DNA of 64,000 nt from Verrucomicrobiota bacterium (GTDB lineage Bacteria; Verrucomicrobiota; Verrucomicrobiia; Opitutales; Opitutaceae): NCBI GenBank assembly GCA_003641745.1, contig QNAI01000005.1, positions 1 through 64,000 of the forward strand, in the 5' to 3' direction. The position numbers and the translations under genes are program-made. The notes beneath the pieces are model-generated. The model saw nothing but the letters and a program-made list of their open reading frames with translations. It did not search any database and was not told where the DNA came from. Below are positions 9,521 to 18,657 of this stretch, piece by piece (positions within the stretch are counted from its first letter, which is position 1; each line of letters starts with the position of its first letter).

Positions 9521-10339
9521 ATGGATATTCAAGAAGAACTTGAACGCCTGGGCATGAGTCCAAAGAAGGTGTCGGTCTACCTGACTTTGCTCCAGACAAA
9601 GGGTTGTACGGTGACGGAATTGTCCGCGCTTTCAGAGATAAAGCGGACCACCTGCCTGCATATTCTACGCCAACTGGTTGAGGAAAAACTCATCTCGGAA
9701 AGTCGCCGTGGTCGTTGGATCGTCTATACCGCGAACGATCCCAAGATGATTCTGGAGGAAACCCAGAAACGGGAACGCCTGGCCAGAAGGATTCTACCGG
9801 AACTGAACGCCCTCCAGGAGATCTCAGGCCAAAAGCCCGTGATTCAATATCATGACGGGGTCAAGGGCGCCAGGTTTTCGTTCAGCCAATTGTTGAAAAG
9901 CAAAGAACGCGAATATTTCTACTATGCCTCCATCCCTCCTTTCGCAGCCGTAATGGGGGATTCGTTCCTGAGGGACTTCCTTGCCGAACGGAAAAGATTG
10001 GGAATCTGGGCGAACGGAATTCGCGTATATGATGAAGATTTCACGGATCCGGATTTTATGCGGACGGATGAAAAAAGTCTTCGCCGCGTACGTTATTTCC
10101 CAAAGCCCATTGACAAGTATGTGGCTTGCATGAATTTCACGGACGACAAGATATTCATCACTTCCGTGGTTGGAGAGGCCTATGGGCTGATTATTGAAAG
10201 CCCCGGCCTGACCACCTTGATGAAATCCATTTGGAAAATGGTGTGGGATATATCTTTGGAACATCCTGAGGAGTGTCAGAGGGGTGGAGGGTCCCGCCAC
10301 GGAAAGAAAATCGACTCCTCCGAACCCGCTCAAACCTGA
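9521..10339 (+). CDS. TrmB-family transcriptional regulator
   Basis: The 272-residue protein has an N-terminal winged helix (about 5-75: LERLGMSPKKVSVYLTLL, then the CTVTELSALSEIKRTTC recognition-helix region) typical of TrmB, followed by a short coiled segment and a C-terminal effector domain (about 105-250). The TrmB family senses sugars or sugar-like ligands. The stop overlaps the next GDPD gene start (TGA then ATG with no gap), so the regulator is translated with the GDPD, HAD and possibly transporter genes downstream. It most likely controls this glycerophosphodiester cluster and the divergent GDPD-glpD pair. Confidence 0.85.
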   Translation: MDIQEELERLGMSPKKVSVYLTLLQTKGCTVTELSALSEIKRTTCLHILRQLVEEKLISESRRGRWIVYTANDPKMILEETQKRERLARRILPELNALQEISGQKPVIQYHDGVKGARFSFSQLLKSKEREYFYYASIPPFAAVMGDSFLRDFLAERKRLGIWANGIRVYDEDFTDPDFMRTDEKSLRRVRYFPKPIDKYVACMNFTDDKIFITSVVGEAYGLIIESPGLTTLMKSIWKMVWDISLEHPEECQRGGGSRHGKKIDSSEPAQT

Positions 10340-11227
10340 ATGACTATTGACCCCCACCTTCAGATAAATCGGGAGATACGCCCCCGGGCCGCAGGAGTGA
10401 AACTATATACAATCATAGGTTGTATTTTCGTGACCCAGGTCGTTGCGGGTGAGGGTGTGGATCCTGGCGATGAATCCTGCTTTCATGTCAACGGAGTAAC
10501 CGCTCATCGTGGCAATTCCAGCCTCTACCCGGAAAACACCCTGCGGGCATTCCGGTCGGCGATAGAGGTCGGGGTCGATTGGATGGAGTGCGATATACTC
10601 AAGACCCGGGACGGGAAAATCGTCGTGATTCACGATAAGGACACCGGGCGGGTGGGGGACAGGAATCTGCGGATCGCCGAATCCACCTATGACGAGCTTC
10701 GTCAGGTCGACGTTGCATTTGACTTTCGCCGGCGCACTGGCAGGACCTTGGCGGAATGTCCGATAGCTGCAGCACCCTTGCTTGAGGATGTGATTCGCCT
10801 GACCATGACCCAGCGGCGCACGCGACTCTCCATCCAGCCGAAGATGGACATCGTTGACGAGGCGATTGAACTGATTCGCGAGATGAAGGCGGAATCCTGG
10901 GTGGGGTTCAATGAAGGTTCCTTCGACCGGGTTCGCAGGGTCAAGGAGTTGGCGCCGGAGGTTACTGTCTTCTACGACACGAACGGGAAAGACACCGAAC
11001 TTCATGTTGAGCGAGCAATGAAGCACGGGTTTGAGGGCATCGTTATGAGACGCGATAATATCACAGTGGAAGATATTGAGATCATTCACCGCGCGGATCT
11101 CGAAGCAGGTGCCTGGACGGTCAACGAAGAGGAGGAGATGAAGCGTCTGAAAGGCATGGGGGTGGATCGGATCTACACGAATTTTCCGGCGGCCCTCCTG
11201 TCTTTGCAGCAGGCGATGACACCTTGA
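10340..11227 (+). CDS. Second glycerophosphodiester phosphodiesterase family protein
   Basis: This 295-residue GDPD carries AHRGNSSLYPENT, MECDILKTRDG and VVIHDKDTG, which supply the His, Glu, Asp and His of the active site. A hydrophobic stretch near residues 20-36 (VKLYTIIGCIFV) looks like a signal or anchor, preceded by an unusually long hydrophilic head, so the start could lie downstream at a GTG (10397). It immediately follows the TrmB gene and overlaps the TTG that opens the next frame. It differs enough from the GDPD at 8361-9176 that the two may act on different head groups. Confidence 0.88.
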   Translation: MTIDPHLQINREIRPRAAGVKLYTIIGCIFVTQVVAGEGVDPGDESCFHVNGVTAHRGNSSLYPENTLRAFRSAIEVGVDWMECDILKTRDGKIVVIHDKDTGRVGDRNLRIAESTYDELRQVDVAFDFRRRTGRTLAECPIAAAPLLEDVIRLTMTQRRTRLSIQPKMDIVDEAIELIREMKAESWVGFNEGSFDRVRRVKELAPEVTVFYDTNGKDTELHVERAMKHGFEGIVMRRDNITVEDIEIIHRADLEAGAWTVNEEEEMKRLKGMGVDRIYTNFPAALLSLQQAMTP

Positions 11228-11253
11228 ATTCAGCAGCCCCGAGGAAAACCACA

Positions 11254-12165
11254 GTGAGTATCAATGAGCCAGGTTACGCCGGGACAGGGTCGTCCGAACC
11301 CGCCCTTCCCGCACGAGAGCGAAAACTGTTGGAGCCGCTTGTCCATCTCGTGCTTGATGTGGATGGAACGCTCGCTCTGGATGAGACCCTCCTTCCATCC
11401 ACGGCGGGGTTTCTCGCGACCCTGGAAGACCTCGGCATCACCTTTACGGTGGTTACGAATAATTCATCACGGAGCAAGGCCGAGCATGGTGCGCGGTTGC
11501 GGCGGATGGGGATGAATATCGAGACGGATGCAGTGATCGTCTCAACCGAGGCGACGCTTGACTACCTGACGGCTTCGTTTCCGGGAGTGAAGCGGCTTTT
11601 TCTACTTGGCCCGCCTGCTTTTCAAAATGAATTTTCCGAGTGCGGATTCGAATTGTGCGCCGACGATCCGGAGGACGAACCGGATGCGGTGGTGGTTGGA
11701 TTTGATACTTCGCTTACCTATGATCGCCTGTGCCGGGCTGCCTACTGGATCAAGCAAGGGAAGAAATACTTCGCAACCCACCCCGATCTTGTCTGCCCAA
11801 CCGATCGCCCCACGGTCCTCGTCGATTGCGGTTCGATCATCAGTTGCCTGAAGTCGGCTACGGGCCGGGAACCGGACGCCATTCTCGGCAAACCGAGTCC
11901 CCAGATGCTTCACACGGTTCGTAACCGACATGGATTGAAGTGCAACCAGGTCGCAATGGTCGGAGATCGGCTCTATACCGACATGGCGATGGCGCATGCC
12001 GCCGAGGTTCCGGCAATTCTTGTACTCTGCGGCGAATCCACCCGCGAAGAAGGGGAATCGGTTCGACCCGCTCCGGACCTCATCGTCGCCGATGCCGGCG
12101 AATTGAGCCGACTCCTGATTATGGCAAAGAGGCATGGGAAGGTGGACCAGACAGCCATTGATTGA
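11254..12165 (+). CDS. HAD-superfamily (class IIA, NagD-like) phosphatase
   Basis: I chose the GTG at 11254 because GAGGAAA sits seven bases upstream; the frame is also open from a TTG at 11224. The protein has HAD motif I (VLDVDGTLALD), motif II in VVTNNSSR, the class IIA cap, and motifs III-IV in LGKPSPQM and MVGDRLYTDM. NagD/PGP-type enzymes dephosphorylate sugar phosphates, glycerol phosphates or 2-phosphoglycolate. Its position after a GDPD and before a GlpT-like transporter fits a phosphatase acting on glycerol phosphate or a related small phosphate, but the substrate is inferred. Confidence 0.87.
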   Translation: MSINEPGYAGTGSSEPALPARERKLLEPLVHLVLDVDGTLALDETLLPSTAGFLATLEDLGITFTVVTNNSSRSKAEHGARLRRMGMNIETDAVIVSTEATLDYLTASFPGVKRLFLLGPPAFQNEFSECGFELCADDPEDEPDAVVVGFDTSLTYDRLCRAAYWIKQGKKYFATHPDLVCPTDRPTVLVDCGSIISCLKSATGREPDAILGKPSPQMLHTVRNRHGLKCNQVAMVGDRLYTDMAMAHAAEVPAILVLCGESTREEGESVRPAPDLIVADAGELSRLLIMAKRHGKVDQTAID

Positions 12166-12204
12166 GGAACGTTTCTGCTGACGAAAATCGTATGTTCAAC
12201 TGGA

Positions 12205-12250
12205 GGGCACTTTGAATAATGGCTGACCGTTTCGAATCAGTCAAAGTGCC
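12205..12250. repeat. Compact copy of GGCACTTTGA dispersed repeat
   Basis: GGCACTTTGA (12206-12215) and TCAAAGTGCC (12241-12250) are perfect 10-base inverted repeats around a core that also contains the CTGACNGT and TTCGAA motifs of the longer copies at 26174-26211, 34409-34462 and 52726-52837. The right end lies 30 bases before the transporter start, so the element forms part of its leader. Confidence 0.7.
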
Positions 12251-12280
12251 TTGGAGACATTTACGGATGGGTATGTTGCT

Positions 12281-13600
12281 ATGCTGAAATTCTTTTCCCG
12301 CTTATATAAGCCCGCACCGGAGATCGAACGTCTTCCCGAAGAGAAGATCCCCGGGGCTTACCGCCGTTTTCGATGGAGGATCATGGAATCTACCTTCATC
12401 GGATATGCTTTCTTTTATCTGGTGCGAAACAACCTGGCGCCGATTTCAAAGGAATTCGGAGAAGCCGTCGGGTACTCCAAGTCTGAGATCGGGGATTTTC
12501 TTGCGGTTACGGCAATCGCCTATGGCGTGGCGAAGTTTGTCATGGGATCCGTCTCGGACCGGAGTAATCCGCGTCTTTTCATGGCCACCGGCCTGCTCTT
12601 GACCGCCCTGTGCAATTTCGCTTTCGGCAGCGTCCAGAATTATCACCTCCACCTTCTTCTCTGGGGAATGAACGGATTCTTTCAGGGAATGGGGTGGGCC
12701 CCCTGCGGGCGGTCAATCGGGCATTGGTACAGCGAGAATGAGCGGGGAATGAAGTTCGCCATATGGAATGTAGCCACCAATGTGGGCGGAGGACTGGCAG
12801 GGGTCATTGCTGCCTACAGTGCCAGTTTGTTTGGTTGGCAATTCGCTTTTTACATCCCGGGGGTAATGGCCGTGGTGTGTGCCATTTACCTGCTGTTGAG
12901 ACTGCGGGACACTCCGCAGTCGGTGGGTCTTCCACCGATTGAGGAGCATCGAAATGATTACCCCAAGGGGCACAGTGTCGAACACGAGAAAGAACTTACG
13001 ACCAGGGATCTCTTTGTTAACTATATTCTCAAGAACAAGTACCTGTGGATCGTCGCGTTCGCCAATTTCTTCGTCTATATCACCCGTTACAGTATGCTCG
13101 ATTGGGGGCCGACCTACCTGAAGGAGGTCAAGGGCGCCGTTTTGGAGCAGGGCGGGTGGAGTATTCTGATCCTGGAGTGGGCGGGGATTCCAAGCACCCT
13201 TCTGATGGGCTGGGTTTCTGATCGATTGGGTGGTCGGCGCGGGCTGGTCAGCCTGCTGTGCATGGTTCCCGTTCTCTTGGCTTTTGTGGGGATAAGGCTG
13301 ACTCCTCCCGGCATGCTCTGGATGGATATGTCGCTTCTCGCCGTGATCGGTTTTTTTGTTTATCCTCCCGTTATGCTGCTGGCTGTCTCCGGATTGGATC
13401 TGACCTCAAAAAAGGCGGTGGGGACGGCGGCGGGATTTATCGGGCTATGGGGCTATCTGGGACGTACCGTGCAGGGGAAGGTATTGGGCACGGTGGCCGA
13501 TACGCATGGTTGGGATATGTCGCTCAACCTGATTTCGATTTCCGCACTGATGGCCATTTTCCTGCTCTGTTTTACGGTGAAGATAAAGCCTCGAGGGTGA
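12281..13600 (+). CDS. GlpT-like organophosphate:phosphate antiporter (MFS)
   Basis: The ATG at 12281 (MLKFFSRLY) is preferred over an in-frame TTG at 12251 that lies at the edge of a dispersed repeat. The 439-residue protein has about 12 membrane segments and the organophosphate-antiporter signature [21 protein letters not shown] near residue 125. The family exchanges glycerol 3-phosphate, hexose phosphate or phosphoglycerate for phosphate. The neighbours (two GDPDs, glpD and a phosphatase) point to glycerol 3-phosphate or a related ester. A second, divergent member is encoded at 20296-21612. Confidence 0.9.
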   Translation: MLKFFSRLYKPAPEIERLPEEKIPGAYRRFRWRIMESTFIGYAFFYLVRNNLAPISKEFGEAVGYSKSEIGDFLAVTAIAYGVAKFVMGSVSDRSNPRLFMATGLLLTALCNFAFGSVQNYHLHLLLWGMNGFFQGMGWAPCGRSIGHWYSENERGMKFAIWNVATNVGGGLAGVIAAYSASLFGWQFAFYIPGVMAVVCAIYLLLRLRDTPQSVGLPPIEEHRNDYPKGHSVEHEKELTTRDLFVNYILKNKYLWIVAFANFFVYITRYSMLDWGPTYLKEVKGAVLEQGGWSILILEWAGIPSTLLMGWVSDRLGGRRGLVSLLCMVPVLLAFVGIRLTPPGMLWMDMSLLAVIGFFVYPPVMLLAVSGLDLTSKKAVGTAAGFIGLWGYLGRTVQGKVLGTVADTHGWDMSLNLISISALMAIFLLCFTVKIKPRG

Positions 13601-13643
13601 CTCGGCCTTTATTGGCGATTTATTTGAACACTGGAACGAGAAA

Positions 13644-14780
13644 ATGCATATGAAAATGAAAGCAAATCGTGAAATGCGGTGCAAGTTCGTGTCTTTGGCC
13701 GGCGCTTGTGCCCTCCTGTTTTCAATGGCAACGGCATCCGCCGACACCCAGTGGTATAAGGGGAATACCCATGCTCATACCGTGCTCTGCGGGCACGCCG
13801 ATTCAAGCCCGGAGGCGGTGGCCAAGTGGTACCATGACCACGGCTACCAGTTCCTCATTCTCAGTGAGCACAATATCTTTATTGACCCGGAGTCGGTTGA
13901 GCTTCCTGAAGACCGGCGGGAGGATTTCATCCTCATTCCGGGCGAAGAGATCACCGGTCACAAGCACGTCCACAGTACGGCGGTGAACGTCCATCGCTTG
14001 ATCGACTGGACGTTTGAGAGCGAGGTTGTTTCCGAGATTATCCAGGACCATCTGGACCGAACGAGGGATGCGGGAGGTGAACACATTCTCAATCATCCCA
14101 CTTATCGCTATGCGGTTACGTCCGAGGATATGAAACAGGTGAGCGGGTTGCGACTGTTTGAGTTGCACAACGGGCATCCCAATACTGTTCAGCATGCCCA
14201 TGAGGTGGATTCCGGCTTTGTCACCACGGAGGATATGTGGGACGATATGCTCACATCGGGAGTGGCAGTCTACGGGGTCTCTTCCGACGATACCCACACC
14301 CTCAAAGAGTGGAACTGCGAAGCAAGTAATCCGGGGCGGGGATGGGTTATGGTTCGATCGCCGGAATTGACCGCCGACAGCATCACAGAGGCCCTGCGAT
14401 CGGGTGAATTCTATGCGACCAACGGGGTTGTCCTGTCCAGGATTAATCGGACTGAAGAGGTCTTCCAGGTGGAGGTGGACGAAAAGGCGACCCTGGAAGC
14501 GCTGGAATCTCCCTATGTCATTGGCTACCGGCGTTCGGAGGCCTCCGGAGGCACCCTCATCGAGTTCGTCGGCCCTGGGGGACGCGTTCTCAAGCATGTC
14601 CACGCCAGGAGGGGTTCGTACGCGATCCAGGCGGATGATGCCTACGTGCGCTGCCGCGTGACTTTCACCCGGCGGGCTGGCGCCGGTTACGAGCAGTTCT
14701 TTGCCTGGGCTCAACCCGTCTTCACCGATGGTCGCCTCGAACCGGTGCCTTCCACCGGCGGAGCTCCGATCGGGGACTGA
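13644..14780 (+). CDS. Exported PHP-domain metallophosphoesterase
   Basis: The 378-residue protein has a signal peptide (about 10-33, ending ATASA) followed by a PHP domain. Likely metal ligands appear in NTHAHTVLCGHAD, LSEHN, PGEEIT, LNHP and SSDDTH. PHP proteins hydrolyse phosphoesters with two or three metal ions. Export suggests it attacks extracytoplasmic phosphoesters, in keeping with the surrounding GDPD, PhoD and EEP enzymes. The C-terminal ~100 residues form a beta-rich extension. It is the last plus-strand gene before a convergent exported hydrolase, and a terminator-like hairpin follows. Confidence 0.85.
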   Translation: MHMKMKANREMRCKFVSLAGACALLFSMATASADTQWYKGNTHAHTVLCGHADSSPEAVAKWYHDHGYQFLILSEHNIFIDPESVELPEDRREDFILIPGEEITGHKHVHSTAVNVHRLIDWTFESEVVSEIIQDHLDRTRDAGGEHILNHPTYRYAVTSEDMKQVSGLRLFELHNGHPNTVQHAHEVDSGFVTTEDMWDDMLTSGVAVYGVSSDDTHTLKEWNCEASNPGRGWVMVRSPELTADSITEALRSGEFYATNGVVLSRINRTEEVFQVEVDEKATLEALESPYVIGYRRSEASGGTLIEFVGPGGRVLKHVHARRGSYAIQADDAYVRCRVTFTRRAGAGYEQFFAWAQPVFTDGRLEPVPSTGGAPIGD

Positions 14781-14785
14781 AGAAC

Positions 14786-14811
14786 GATTCCCACCAATCG
14801 GGAGTCTTTTT
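14786..14811 (+). terminator. Terminator after PHP phosphoesterase gene
   Basis: GATTCCC (14786-14792) pairs with GGGAGTC (14800-14806, one G-T pair) and is followed by five T, only a few bases after the stop codon at 14780. Confidence 0.6.
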
Positions 14812-14911
14812 GGTCAGTCGTGAATGGCAATGTTAAGGGTCTTTGCGAGGGGAATCCGTTTGCTTTGGGGCCTTAACTTCGAAGCAGAATGGAGATCTCC
14901 TCCGCGAAACT

Positions 14912-14986
14912 GCACGTCGGCACAGCGACGTGACTACACCGATTCAATCGAAATGAAGATGTAGCCACGTCGCTGCGCCGACGTGC
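14912..14986. repeat. Long hairpin between convergent genes
   Basis: Two 27-base arms (14912-14938 and 14960-14986) are complementary with two mismatches around a 21-base loop. Each arm contains the near-palindromic CACGTCG...CGACGTG motif. There is no T-run and no coding potential. It looks like a REP-type element or a bidirectional transcription barrier between the convergent genes at 13644 and 17309. Confidence 0.7.
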
Positions 14987-15019
14987 CCCCAAGCCAGGTC
15001 GTTTACACTGCGTTTCCTC

Positions 15020-15054
15020 CTGACCCCGCCTTGTCAGAGTGCCATTCGGGTCAG
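15020..15054. repeat. Partial GGGTCAG palindrome
   Basis: CTGACCC (15020-15026) and GGGTCAG (15048-15054) frame a core (CCCCGCCTT, then GTGCCATTCG) similar to the right part of the 79-242 element and to about 63230-63260. The right arm overlaps the stop region of the minus-strand hydrolase gene. Confidence 0.45.
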
Positions 15055-17309
15055 TCGTAATAAACGTAGGACTCATCCTGGTAGCGGTAAAACACGCGCG
15101 GGGCCGCCGTATCAGCGAAAAAGTACAGCCACCCCTGTCCATCGAAGGAGTAGAGATTCGGGTATATTGCTGGGTCCGTATAGATCCAGGAATCGATAAC
15201 CTGATCAAAGAAATAGATATCGGTGATGATCGAACTTGGGTCGACGTAGATATAATGATGGCTGCCATGAAAAATCCAGGGGGCAAAGGTTGTGTTATAG
15301 GCACCAAACCACGGAGATTCGAACCAGTCTTCCTGATCGGAAATCGGATGACATGCCCCTCCCAACGGAAGGAGATCCTCCGGTCGGACATTCTCACGGC
15401 CAATCAGCCGGACATGATCAAAGGCGAGGACTTCATTGCCGATTCCCGATGTCGACCTGAGCACGATGCGCAGCTGCAGCGTCTCGCCGGTCATTTCAAA
15501 CGGTAAGGTCCAGTCCGCAAAATCGGCTGATACGGCGGTGCCGTCAGGAGCGATCAATTTGCCCGAACCGGAGAAACGGGCGATTTCTTCGAAGGATCCG
15601 TCATCAATGCGCACGTCGACACTTACCTTGTCACCGTCTGCCTTGGATGTGTCGAATCCGCCCCGATCGGAAGCGGCCAGACTCAGGACGACTTCAAGAT
15701 TGCCAAGTCCGCTTATGGATACCGGTTCAAAAAGGACCGCACCCTTGCCGGGGTTGTCCAGGGTGGAATCGCCGTCGTCGTAGCCCACATGGCCCGGTTG
15801 CCCGTCGATATTTTCCCCGCCGAAGTACCATTGTCCGTTGGGTGCGGTGAATATATGGTCACCCATCCGGCGGTGAAAGTAGGCACGCGAAAGTGCCTCG
15901 GCAGAACCGAACACATCATAGCGAATGCCGTTCCCGTCAGTTTCAAACGACTCGTCAATGACCAAGGTCGAAGGACCGTTCACCTGGACTTTCCGACGGA
16001 CGATGGTCGACGGTTGAAAACTCTCGTTGCCCGCCTGAAAAGCAGTGAGTTCGACCGTTCCGGATCCTTGAATGGTCGCGGTCGAACCGGAGATGGAAAT
16101 AACGTCCGGATCCGAACTTGAATAGGTGACAGATAACCCCGTGGCAGCGCCACGCATGCTAATGTCGGCGATAAACGCATGGTGATCCGAAATATAGGAG
16201 GTTTCCTGCTGTTCGGGGTAGGTGTTCACGCCGGCCGCAATACTGGGATGAGGCGAAGGCATGGTTGTTGATGGGTCATCCATTGCCTGGTATACCTCCA
16301 CCCCGGTGGCTCGAAATTCATCGCCCTGAAGCACCACCCAGTCAATCCGCTTCGAAAAGAGACCGAAGGCGTTGTGCCGGGTATGGAGAGAGCTTGGATC
16401 GGGCCCTTCACCGTGAGCGGACACCAGGCCGCTGCTGACTGCGGAATCAACCAGACCTATATCCCACAGAGGCTTGAGCTGAAGCGTTCCGTCCGGCATG
16501 GTGTGCTGGGGTTCGACGTTGAGGTCACCGATCAGGATGACCGGGTTTTCCGCCGCGGCGAGAAAAGGAGCCGCATTGCGCTCGCTGTATTGGGTGGAGC
16601 CGCTGGCAGGTTTTGGGAGATCCACATCGAAATGAGCGGTAAAGACATCGATCGTGCGCGTCCCGTTGGTCAGGGTTGTCTTGATCATCGCCTTGGTGTC
16701 GCTTCCGTTGCTTGTCGGGAACGCTTCGGGATCGCCGACCAGTGTCCACGGCGAACGGTAGAAGGTCGCCACCCCCCACCAGTCCCCGCCGGTCGAGGAA
16801 CCCGATTGACCGATATTATGGGTCCAGAATTGATAGTCCCAAACCTCGGCGCCTTCGAGTTCGTTCAGGGTTTGCTTGATGATCTCCGACTGCTCGGAAT
16901 CCCTCCGGCCGATCAGGCCGTCGTTTACGGTTTTTTTGCCTCCGATAACCTCCTGAAGCCCGAATATATCAAGATCCTGCTTATGGATTCGGTCGGCAAT
17001 TTCCTCGATGATCAGCGGCCATAGGTCCGGTTGTGTGTACTGGGTGGAAATTCCGCCGGAAGTGGTTGCTGCATACCCACCAATACCGGTGTGAATATTG
17101 AAGGACATGACGCGCAGATCGCCTCCTTCAAAATCGAAACTTTCCGCGTTGAGTTCAAAAGGAGGCGCGTCTATGCAGATCTGAGTCGGCGGATCAAAGA
17201 TGACCGCCTGATATTCCTGCCCGGAGGAAGTGGCAATCAGGACTGTCCATGGCAATACGCCGGCGGAAAGAATGCTCAGTGGTCGAAGCAAGTGAGTCGG
17301 TCGAATCAT
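15051..17309 (-). CDS. Exported EEP-family hydrolase with Big2-like and aromatic C-terminal domains
   Basis: The start is set at the ATG at 17309 (MIRPTHLL), which gives a signal peptide; the frame is open a further 47 codons upstream with no signal-like sequence. The catalytic domain shows all EEP motifs: MSFNIHTG (Asn), GLQE (Glu), TAHFDVD (His), IGDLNVEP (Asp and Asn) and ISDHHAF (Asp-His). This metal-dependent family includes DNases, sphingomyelinases and inositol-phosphate phosphatases. A Big2-like stretch (SVTYSSSDPDVISISG) follows, then a FETDG beta domain and an aromatic ~100-residue C-terminus, both shared with the lamin-tail protein at 332-3229. The target could be extracellular DNA or a phospholipid head group; the local cluster favours phosphoester scavenging. 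Confidence 0.85.
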   Translation of the reverse strand: MIRPTHLLRPLSILSAGVLPWTVLIATSSGQEYQAVIFDPPTQICIDAPPFELNAESFDFEGGDLRVMSFNIHTGIGGYAATTSGGISTQYTQPDLWPLIIEEIADRIHKQDLDIFGLQEVIGGKKTVNDGLIGRRDSEQSEIIKQTLNELEGAEVWDYQFWTHNIGQSGSSTGGDWWGVATFYRSPWTLVGDPEAFPTSNGSDTKAMIKTTLTNGTRTIDVFTAHFDVDLPKPASGSTQYSERNAAPFLAAAENPVILIGDLNVEPQHTMPDGTLQLKPLWDIGLVDSAVSSGLVSAHGEGPDPSSLHTRHNAFGLFSKRIDWVVLQGDEFRATGVEVYQAMDDPSTTMPSPHPSIAAGVNTYPEQQETSYISDHHAFIADISMRGAATGLSVTYSSSDPDVISISGSTATIQGSGTVELTAFQAGNESFQPSTIVRRKVQVNGPSTLVIDESFETDGNGIRYDVFGSAEALSRAYFHRRMGDHIFTAPNGQWYFGGENIDGQPGHVGYDDGDSTLDNPGKGAVLFEPVSISGLGNLEVVLSLAASDRGGFDTSKADGDKVSVDVRIDDGSFEEIARFSGSGKLIAPDGTAVSADFADWTLPFEMTGETLQLRIVLRSTSGIGNEVLAFDHVRLIGRENVRPEDLLPLGGACHPISDQEDWFESPWFGAYNTTFAPWIFHGSHHYIYVDPSSIITDIYFFDQVIDSWIYTDPAIYPNLYSFDGQGWLYFFADTAAPRVFYRYQDESYVYYD

Positions 17310-17506
17310 CCCGATATTCTGCCTGGAGAGTATTCGGAAGGCAAACTCGAATGGCAAAAAACCCAAGTCGCTGCGAAAAAGGGAATGCCGGCCAGAATAC
17401 ACTTGCCACCCAGGGAATAAACTTGATTCTAAGGAAACCCCTGGAGCCAAATCAATCCCGTCTTTGTGGCAGGGACGATTTCCAACACAACAAGAACTTT
17501 TGAGGT

Positions 17507-18616
17507 ATGGAAAAGAAAGGAAAGGCAGTCTTTTTTCTGGGTGTGGGCGAGCCGTTGGAGGAACGGGAATACCCGCTTCCGGAAGACTTGGAGCCCGGTG
17601 CGATCCTGGTAAAAACTAAAATCGCAACGGTGTGTGGATCGGATATGCACAGTTGGAGAGGGCGTCGGCCTTTTCCCACGCCTTCGATCCTGGGACATGA
17701 AGGTGTGGGCCTGGTGGAGCGAATGGGAGACGTGAACGCCACGGATGCAACGGGTAAGAAACTTTCTGTCGGTGACCGGATTACCTGGACGATAATGGCG
17801 GCGTGCGGCGAATGTGTTTTCTGCAAGGATTACGGGCTGCCGCAGAAATGCCTGAGTCTTTTCAAGTATGGGCACTCGGTCAGTGATGTTCCTCCCTATT
17901 TTCTCGGTACGTTCGGTGAGTATGTCTACCTGAAGCCGGGGACGGGGATCTTCAAGCTTCCTGACGACATGCCCGATGAAACCGCCTCTCCACTGATGTG
18001 CGCCGCGGCCACCATTGCTGGTGGATTTGACCGGATCGGAGTAAATTCCGGAGATACCGTGGTGATTCAGGGTGCCGGTATGCTTGGCATGTATGGGGCT
18101 GCGTTTGCCAAAGCTCTGGGAGCCGAGCAGGTGATCATGGTGGATATTCTTGATGCACGGTTGGAACTGGCAAAACGCTTTGGAGTCGATCATACCATCA
18201 ACGCAGAGAAGCTGGATTGCGACCAACAGGTCGAAGCCATTCGAGAACTGACCGGTGGTATGGGCGCGGACCTGCTGGTCGAGGTCACCGGCTTCGCCAA
18301 GGTGGTGGAAACAGGCATCAGGATGCTGCGCATAGGCGGCCGCTACTTGCTCCAGGGCGCGGTTTATCCGGATGATACTTTCACCCTCCAGTCGCACGAT
18401 GTCATCATCAAGTGTTTGACCTTGCTTGGGCGGCACAATTACGCCCCGATGGATCTCGGGATGGCGATCGACCTGGTTCATCAGAACCAGGGTAAGTTTC
18501 CATTCTTCGAATTGGCGGGGCCGCGTTTTCCGTTATCCGCGAAGGGAGTGACCGAGGCGATGATTGCCTTGGAGCGCAAAGAGGGTATCCGGCCGATCGT
18601 GGAGCCGCGTCCTTAG
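17507..18616 (+). CDS. Zinc-dependent medium-chain alcohol dehydrogenase
   Basis: The 369-residue MDR protein carries catalytic zinc ligands in ATVCGSDMHSW and GHEGVG, and an NAD(P) motif VIQGAGMLGM near residue 185. In the structural-zinc loop only CGECVFC and a later PQKC are visible, which matches a four-Cys lobe. It resembles the alcohol dehydrogenases found in phosphonate catabolism clusters (the HpnZ-proposed type), which fits the PhnX-like gene 3 kb downstream, but the substrate is not defined by sequence. It is the first gene of a plus-strand run continuing through the aldolase, HAD and transporter genes. Confidence 0.85.
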   Translation: MEKKGKAVFFLGVGEPLEEREYPLPEDLEPGAILVKTKIATVCGSDMHSWRGRRPFPTPSILGHEGVGLVERMGDVNATDATGKKLSVGDRITWTIMAACGECVFCKDYGLPQKCLSLFKYGHSVSDVPPYFLGTFGEYVYLKPGTGIFKLPDDMPDETASPLMCAAATIAGGFDRIGVNSGDTVVIQGAGMLGMYGAAFAKALGAEQVIMVDILDARLELAKRFGVDHTINAEKLDCDQQVEAIRELTGGMGADLLVEVTGFAKVVETGIRMLRIGGRYLLQGAVYPDDTFTLQSHDVIIKCLTLLGRHNYAPMDLGMAIDLVHQNQGKFPFFELAGPRFPLSAKGVTEAMIALERKEGIRPIVEPRP

Positions 18617-18657
18617 TCAGGAAATCCGGATCAGAGAAATCAACAGAAGGGAACGAA

